Source: Opisthocomus hoazin (taxonomy: Eukaryota > Chordata > Aves > Opisthocomiformes > Opisthocomidae). From it: DNA of 64,000 nucleotides. The DNA lies in NCBI RefSeq assembly GCF_030867145.1, contig NC_134417.1, positions 11,571,577 through 11,635,576 of the forward strand, in the 5' to 3' direction. Under the pieces are notes generated by a model. The model saw only the letters and a program-made list of their open reading frames with translations, was not told the origin of the DNA and ran no database searches. This document shows positions 51,401 to 60,400 of the stretch, piece by piece. The translations under genes and the position numbers were made by a program. Each line of letters opens with the position of its first letter. Position 1 is the first letter of the stretch.

Positions 51401-54400
51401 GACTACATTCATCTTTTAATGCTAGTTTATGAAAACATTCATTAAAATCACATTGAAGCTGGGAGTCAGAGTTAGAGCTTGTGTGCTATTTGGTAAAATT
51501 TTGTAAAATTTTCTTTGAGCTAGTATACAGCTAAATATAGGCAAGCTAGAAGTCTAGAGTTGTGTCTAAGCACATAGTTTTTATTTTAAATTGTCGTAAT
51601 TTGGCCACTCTTCAAATTTTACTGAACATTAGATTGGTGCTTAACATTTTTTAAAATGTTGAGAATCTTACTGCGTTTCGTTTACTATGTGACTTAAATG
51701 AGGGGTACTCTTTTTCTGCAAAGATGCCTTGTAAGTAAGTACGCGTCATCCTGTGTGCCTTGAAAGTAGCAAGCACAGGAGTTTTTCTAAGTAGCAGTGT
51801 ATAGCCAGTGAATTTGCACATCTGTCATTAGAAGAGAAATGAAGTAGACCTGAATAGTGGCCACTGAGGTGCCAAGTCATGTCGTGTGGAGATGTGGAAG
51901 GGATTTTGTCACCACAGGTTCATTTCAAGGCTGACGTATTCCAGATTTGAATAAGGTGAGACAATTTAACTGTGTAGAAAGAGGTGACTCGTGGAATATA
52001 ATTTTCTAAACTGCATTTTAGTACACGCATTCCTTTCAATTGTAATTGAACTGTAACAAAGAAAGATTAAACTCAGTCTTTTAGATTAGAAAGATTTACT
52101 GTGTACAGCTGGCTCTGTTTTCTGCAACAGCTTTAATGAAAAAAAGCATAACCCTAGACTAAATATGCTTTGGTTGAAGTGTCTGAGTTTTTCTGTGTAG
52201 TGTGGCAGTATACTATATTGTAGCTGTAAGATTTTTTTTCTAGCAGGACTACTGGAGGAAGAATTGTCTATCAGTCAGGTATAAGTCTTCATTATTTTGG
52301 AATTTTCTCCATTTGTTCTTTCTCACATGCACCGCTGGATTATAACTTACTTTGTCTAAAATTACTTAGGCTTTTCTGTATGGTTTTATTTATGTTCCTG
52401 GTTTCGGTAATAGCTGTAATGATATTCTTGTTTATTCTCTTTCTGTTCCAGAGTGGCCTTGCAAGCTGGGTATCTAGATTCTGGAATTTCTGACTGAAAT
52501 ACATGAAAAGATGTTTTTAAAAAATTAGTTATTTAATAGCAAGATAAAGTATTAATTGGATTTTGTAACAGCTTCTTATTTTTTTTTCCTGTTCAAATAA
52601 AATCAGTTCTTTTCTTACAGAGAAGCAAATACAGTGTTCAGAGGCAACTCATTAGCAACTCGATGTGTAGATGAAATGATGAAAATAGTGGGGAAGCACT
52701 ACCTAAAGGTTACTTTGAAACCTGTTATTGATGAGGTAGGTTATGCTACTGTCCTGGTTTTGGCTGGGATAGAGTTAATTTTCCTCTCAGTAGCTGCTCT
52801 GTTTTGGGTTTGGTAGGAGAAGAATGTTGATAACACTGATGTTTTCAGTTGTTCCTATGAAATCAAGGACTTTTTCTGGTTTCTCACATTCAGCTAATGA
52901 GCAGGTGGGCAGGAGCTGGGAGGGAGCACAGCCAGGCAGACAGCCCACGCTGGCCGATGGGAGTATGCCATACTGTAAATGTGATGCTCGGTTTAGGAAT
53001 GGGGATGGGCCAGAGGGCAGGAATCTTTCTTGCTTGTTTTCTGGGAGTTCAAATCCTCTCTTGTCGGGGTGTTTGAACTTTTCTGGGAGTTTGATTTTTT
53101 TGGGGGGAGTTTTGTGAAATTCTCAAAAATTTGCGAGTTTGGCGTTCTGCAATCACTGTTCAGGGGCTGGCTGCAGATTGGTCGTCAGGCGGTGAGAAAA
53201 ACTATATAGTTTGTTTTGAATTTCATTATTATCATTGTTATTATCGTTACTAGTAGCAGTATTTCTTTTGTTGCCGTATTAAACTGTCTTTATCTCAACC
53301 CATGAGTTTCTGCTTTTGTCCATTTCTCCTCCCCATCCTGCTGGGGAGGAAGCGGAGGGGTGAGCGAGCCGCTGCCCAGTGCTTGGTTGCCGGCCACCAG
53401 GTTAAACTGCAACACCTACTGAAACTGTCTTTAGGATATTCAGCCCTCTGGGGTATCCTGTCTCTTTGATGGGCATTCTTTTTACTGCTCCCTGTGTGGT
53501 AGTAATGGCTCAGTTGGGGGAATTCTAGAGGAGAGTTAAACTGAGCAAGAATTGGTTACATTTAGCAGGAGGAGGTGCTTTTTGTTATTTGTGTTCCAGA
53601 TGCTTGAAAATAAAGAGTCAATGACGGTTGCTCCAGCCTCTAACACATTGCGGAGTTTACCCACATGATGCTTTATGTAATTGATCCATGCAAAAAGGCA
53701 CACACAAAAGTGAGGATGATTATTGCATGCTGTTATGGATCGTTAGAAACTATTTAGAGTTTTACACCTAAATCTAGGACAGAATCTGGTTTTCAGTAGG
53801 TGCATTTCCATGCTTTCTGTCTAAAAAATTGATCTCCTGTAGTTTTGTTTGTTTGTTCCAGATATGTGAGTCTCCGAAACCGTGTGAAATAGATCCCATC
53901 AAATTAAGAGAAGGAGATAATGCAGAAGTTAATATGGTGAGTTTTGTAATCTGTTCTTCCTAATTTAAACTTTCTCAAAATCTGATACAAAAACATTTTA
54001 AAAAGCAGCTCTGTGTCATGGAAAATGAGTAATGTATGGTAGCAGTATAATTCTTGATTCCAGAGTAAACAAAGGAAAAGCTGTATTTTCTTATCCATGT
54101 TTATGAAAACAGCAAAGGAAAAGTCCAACGGAAAATGAGACAGGGAGGAGAAACTAAACAGAGTCTTACAGTCTTCCTTACCACTTTATTGGGTGTTGTG
54201 ATTCCTGATGTTCTGTGCCCAGCATCTAGATGATGCAGTAGCTAATTAGGACTGTTTGTTAACACTTTTTATTGAAGTTTTGCCTGCCACTTCCCTGTTA
54301 CCAGAGGATGACACGGCAACAGTAACTGCAACAAACTAACATTCACTAGATATGCATGGGAAGTGCTCCTTCCTTGTAACGTGTTGTTTGCAAATTACAA

Positions 54401-57400
54401 AAAAGGGTTTTAATAGATAGTTGTATATTGCCAGACACTACTTATATACTTTAATGTAAGTGAATATCATTAAACTATCTTTTAACACTAATAATCCCAT
54501 AGAAATATTATGAGGCTTTTAAATTATGCACTGTACTAAAACATATAATTGAATAGTCAAGCGTTGTTTTGAAAAAAGGAATTGTAGTATTATGTTTGTC
54601 TTCAGGAAAAAAACAGAAGCACAAACGTTAATGGTCTGAAAAAATAACCTTTTTTCATGATTACAGGAAAATCTACGCTATTACGTAGACAAAGTATTCC
54701 GTGAAATTGTGCGGTCAAGTATAAGTTGTCCTACCCTAATGTGTGATGTTTTTTCTTCTTTGAGGCATCTGGCTGCCGAAAGATTTCCAAGTAAGTGTTC
54801 TCTTAAAAACTTCTAAAAATTTTGTTGAGAGTTAAATACTTAAATCCTGCAGTTATCTTATGGGGATTATTAAAATTCTTGCCTTGTTCAAAGCTGTGCC
54901 CTGAACTTCTTACTTTGACAATCAGCCATTTTTTTTTTTCTGTCAGTCTGTAAGTTATAGTAAAGCCTTGTGGTCAATCAGCAAGAATTTTTTATTTTCT
55001 GATACAAAAATGTAGCAGGTCAGAAACACTGCAAGACAGCAGCGAATAAGAAGTCACAAAAATATGAGGTACTAGAAGAAAAGCACAAGTGATGCAGGGA
55101 GTGAGTTGAAAGATAGGTACAATTTGGAAGAACTAATTGGCTTTTTGCTTCTAAAGAAGCAAGATGTAAAGTTGAAAATAAATTCGGTATTTACATCTTA
55201 ACTACATGAACTGCACTTTTATTTACTGTGGCTAGCACCTTTGTAACTTAAGTGTCCAGCTTTACTGCTTATGGGTAGTTTTGAGGAGGGTGGATAATGT
55301 AAAGTATTTAATGCATTTGTAATGTGACCAGTATTAGAACAGTTTTATTCTTTCAGAGTGGTTTTAATATAGGAGTAATGTGGTGGGTCTGAAATACTCT
55401 TATACTTCAGTCAGTTAAAATCTGAAATGTCATATAATAAGCTACAAAGGAAGAATATACTTCTCATAATCTGGAGCCTTTCTCTGATTCGTGTTTGTCA
55501 CTGGAATTGGCACCATAGATTTCTCTAGGTAGCTGTTCTGAAAGGACTGTGTTAACCTCCCAGACAGATCAGATCGAAGCGGTCATTAGAGTAAGGATGT
55601 GATCCCACTGTATGTCGCAGTATAAAGGTGTATATATACCCAAAATATTAAATGAGAAAATCGTCATTTACAGCATCAAAATTTATGTAACATCATGGTT
55701 TTCTGATGCAGCTCAGAATTGGAGTTGAAGTTATTCGCATGTGTTGACTGCATTTGTTTTGCAGCGTTAATGTATTAGAGTTGATCAGTGATTAGCTTTG
55801 CGAGGGAATAAACCTGGTGTTTAAAAGCGACTGCTACAGTATTTTTGTTCTCTTCTGGTTCAACATGCATAGAGCCGTAGTCAGCACTGTGTATGTAAAT
55901 GCTTGCAATAATCTCATTGTTCCTAGTAGCAAAGCTGATGAGACAGCTTTATGAGAACAGAACTTCTTTTCAGAGAAATAAACCGTCCATTACAAGTAGA
56001 ACATTTCTTACTATGATCACCTTTCTCATTTCATGCACTTCATTGATTTTTCTATTCTGTTTTAAAAAAATGTCTCCTCTGATGTTATCTTCTTAAGGAT
56101 TTTTATGTTGACTGTCTTCATTATTTCCTGTTAAGTTTAGTGCATGTTACATTTCATGGTTTTTCTCTGCAGATGACCCTCATGTACAGTATTCTGCAGT
56201 GAGCAGCTTTGTGTTTCTTCGTTTCTTTGCTGTAGCCGTAGTCTCACCTCATACTTTTCATTTACGACCTCACCATCCAGTAAGTTTCGTGAAGCTTTGT
56301 TCTGTTTTATTCATAACCATCAGATCTGTTTATCTGGGAAGGCATACGTTACCTTGAATGGGTCTGTAACTGGGAAATAAGATTACTAAATGTCTCTAGG
56401 TTGAGTTTTCGATTTCATACCTCACCAAAGGAACTAAGACATTTGCAGTTCTTTAAGCATAAAATTTCTCAGTCTTTATGAGGTGTTCTCTAATGATGTA
56501 GAAGAGCTATTAACAGTAAAGACGCTGTGCCTTTTTGGGGAATGTGCTCGTTTGTTAGAGTAGCAACGTGACTGAGGCTTCTTTAAGGCATACGCCTAAA
56601 CTGTGTTTGTTCCTTCCACTGTAGAAGTTAAATACCCAGATGTCACTTTTACTTTTTAAAGAATATTTCTGTTTGTGTCTTAAACAGAGGCTGTAGAGTT
56701 ATCCAGTAATTGGTCTGCATATTTATTCTGGACTTCTGTAGTTGCAATGGGTTGCCAGATCTTCCATTTTCAGTTTTCAAATTGTCAAGTAGATATGCAT
56801 TTAACAAAATAATCTTCAAAGACAGGAATACGAAGATAAGAAAAAAATTCTGTATTTTCACTTAAAATACAGAATATGTATGAAGTCATCTGCTCCAGAG
56901 GTTATTTTTATTACCTTATTTTATCTACTTATGTGTTGTGCTTTCAAAGGAAAAAAATGTACTCATTCATTCCTTTGACATTATCCAGTTTAAGTAAAAA
57001 GATTACAGGATTTTATCACTTGAGGGTTAAACATTTTAAAGGAAACAGCAAGGCCCCTTTCTGTGGCTGTTTATAATCCTGTACTAACATGCAAGCAGCG
57101 AGGTAGCAAACAAATTAGGCAAAAGCCTTAAAGACAAAGTTTTAAGTACACTTTGTAAATGAAAATTTCTACCATTTGTCCAGTAATAGTTTATTATGTT
57201 TAGTATTAAGTTTTGAATAATTCAGAAGCGTTAGATGTGTAGTAACAATTACAGGATTTGAGGCGATTGAGATGTTTTATAGGTAAAAATATCTTTCTAA
57301 GTACTGATACTAAATTCTAGTGGTAGTGAGTAAAATATTAAACACTGAGCAGTAGTTTATAAAATATACATATATTCACAAAGCACAAGTACTATCAGAG

Positions 57401-60400
57401 TACTGCATATGCATTTCTTGTCTCTGGGTGAAGAAGAAAAAGAATGTCAGATTTACTACATCGTGTAATGTAGTAAGTTTTGTGACAGTCTCAATTTTAA
57501 ATCAAAGTTTTACCTGGAATTATGAAAAAAATGTGAGTTCTGAATTTTGTTTCTTTATTTTAGGATGCACAGACTTCTAGAACATTAACTCTTATATCAA
57601 AAGCCATCCAGACTTTGGGGAGTTGGGGAAGTTTGACCAAAAGCAAACTTGTAAGGCTACTAAAAATTCTTTCTCATTTCATAGACAACATTCTTGGAAA
57701 ATTTATTTATGTCAATATACCTTTTCTTTCAGTCAAGTTTCAAGGAGACGTTTATGTGTGAGTTTTTCAAAACATTTCAAGAAGAAAAATTTACTGAATC
57801 TGTTAAAAAGGTACTATTCAACTACATTTTTTTTTTTAATGGTTGATGCATTTGATCAGTCTTAATTATTAGCAGGTTGTGTTATTTTACAGTTTTCTAC
57901 CAGAAAGAGAAAGAAAAATTGTGGCCCATTTCAGATATTATTAAAAAAAAATTTTTAAAAAACCCACACACAAAAAAAACCAAAATCTGCACAATTGAAT
58001 ACACAAGTTACACACAATCGACTAAGTTAATTTAGGGTTTTTAAAAAAAAAAAAAAAAAAAAAAGGATAAATTCTTTGAAACAGACTTTATTAGATCTTC
58101 TGTTTAGGTAATAATTAAAGAAATGTTGTGTGGCTTATGGGCATCCCTTGTTATATTGTTCCAAGTCCCTGCAATATATTTTCATTTCATCTGTTGCCTA
58201 AAGTAATTGTTCTGTTTCAGGAGAAACTGTATATGTATATTTTCAAATTTGCATTTGGTTGTTCTGTGTTTCTGAATTGTATATATTCCCTCTGTATTTT
58301 TACTTTAGTTCCTAGATGATGTTTCCTCTACTGAAAGTAAGCAGCCCAGTGGTCTGAGTGAACCAGTACATCTAAAAGAAGGGTAAATACATCTTGAATC
58401 TATAACATGCAAAACAGAATTGACTTTACTGTTTTTTCATTAATGCTCACATCAGATTAATGCTCATTAAAATGCTTGATATACTGTAGAAATTATAATT
58501 TTGTAATTTGTGAGAAATCTTTGTTAGTTTGCCGAATTAGTTTAAATCAACAGCTGTAAACTTTCGTAACTCATCTTTTAAATACTGGAAAAAAAATTAA
58601 AAGCAGCTGAAAACCTGTTAAAGCCTATCTGAATTTCTGTTACAATTCAGTGTGTGCTCTGTGGTGGTTTTTTCAGGATTGTGGAAGTGTATTTTGAAAC
58701 AACATATTAATTTAAATTAGAAGTGCTTTGCATTCTGTTTAAGCCCAGCCAGCTAAATGTTCTGCTTTTAAAGTAGGAGAAAAAATTACCCTGTAATTGG
58801 AATACTTAACAGTAAATGATAGAAAACCTTTAGAAAAATTGAGGTGAAAATCACTCTTTCTAAGAAATGAACTGTCTTTTTTTATGTTGATCAAAAATAG
58901 CTGATGAATTAGCAACATTTACTGGGAAAAACTTCTTGTATATGTATGAGAAGCAGGTTCATAGCAAGTACAGATTCTTGTGTGAAACAAGCATCCAAAC
59001 AAGGAAGAAATGTACTTCTTGTATTTAAATACTATGTAGAAGTGTAGAAGACAATTGTAGTGGATCAACACTTAGTTATAGCAATTTGGAAGCTAATCTG
59101 TATGATAAAATCGCTGTTACTCAAAAAAAAAAAAAAAAAGTTGCCAGTGAGTACACTGAAAGTGTGTTGAATACAGTTGGTGTCTACCCTTGCTGTTGGG
59201 TCATGTTCAGCATCATTTCGTTTGTGTTCAATTTCTGATCCAAGTGAGGCCAAGTACATTTACGTGCAGAAAGTAATGTTCGGAAGACTAATGGTTGCAT
59301 TTCATTTGATTCTGTCTTTACAGAGAAATGTACAAAAGAGCTCAGGGAAGGACTCGGATTGGTAAAAAGAATTTCAAGAAACGGTGGTTCTGTCTAACAA
59401 GTAGAGAATTCACCTACCACAAACAGCAAGGTAAATGATGTTTATTTTACAATTATTTTTATTTTCTCACTGTTTTCTAAGTGTTTGCATCAGATTTGTG
59501 CTTTTTAAAGTGCGTTGTTTTTTTCTTTAGCTAAAGTACATCTGATATGTTGTAGTTAGCTTTGCCCTGATAACCAAATGCTTCTGTCTGATTCATGTAT
59601 GTTTTCTCCTTAATAAAAATGCACATTTTGAGAACTTAACTGTTGCGGCGGGATCAAGGACTCGACCAATATGATCCATAACAGTCAACTTTATTAGAAG
59701 AGAATCTGCATTATATAGACAGCACTCGGTTATGATTGGTCCATATTCATAAAGCATCTATTAATAGAACACCTGTTTACCCGCAGCCAGCCTTGGGGCA
59801 TCTGTTTATCCACAGTCGGCCTCTTGATGGCCTTGAGGCCTGTGCTGCTACAGACCTATCAAGTCCATATTCAGAGTGTCTGGGTTGCTCACAATATGTC
59901 CCTGTTCTTCCAGAAATCCCACACTTAGCCTACAGTATCAGGGCACTGAGATTATGAAACAGTTCGGTTTTTTTAAATTGCTTCACTTATCTGTTTACAA
60001 TTTTTTACAGATAAAGAACCAATTTTCACTATTCCAATCAAAAACATCCTTGCAGTGGAGAAACTTGATGAGAGCTCCTTCAACAAGAAAAATGTGAGTC
60101 AAAAGATAGTTTATATGTAATTCTTGATATGTTCTTTAAATAAAAGATTATAATAAGCCTACAGAGTTACTGAAACCCTATTACTAAACACTTCAGCAAA
60201 AAATCTTTTCTGTATCAGGAATAAAAAGCTGTATGCAGTATTTCCAAGTACTCTGAACGTGGAACTTAACCTGGAGATTTGGATCTCTGCACTAACTTTT
60301 CTGACTGATTTTGACTTCTGCCCCCCCTTCCCAAATTTGTGGAATGAAACAAAGTTGTCACATTCAAAATGTAGTAAACTGTGACCTTATTACAAAGCAC

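Noticed and set aside
59736..60097. Two 73-codon frames crossing the intron-19 LTR and exon 20
   Set aside because: They run through LTR sequence, and the second overlaps exon 20 out of the RASA2 frame.
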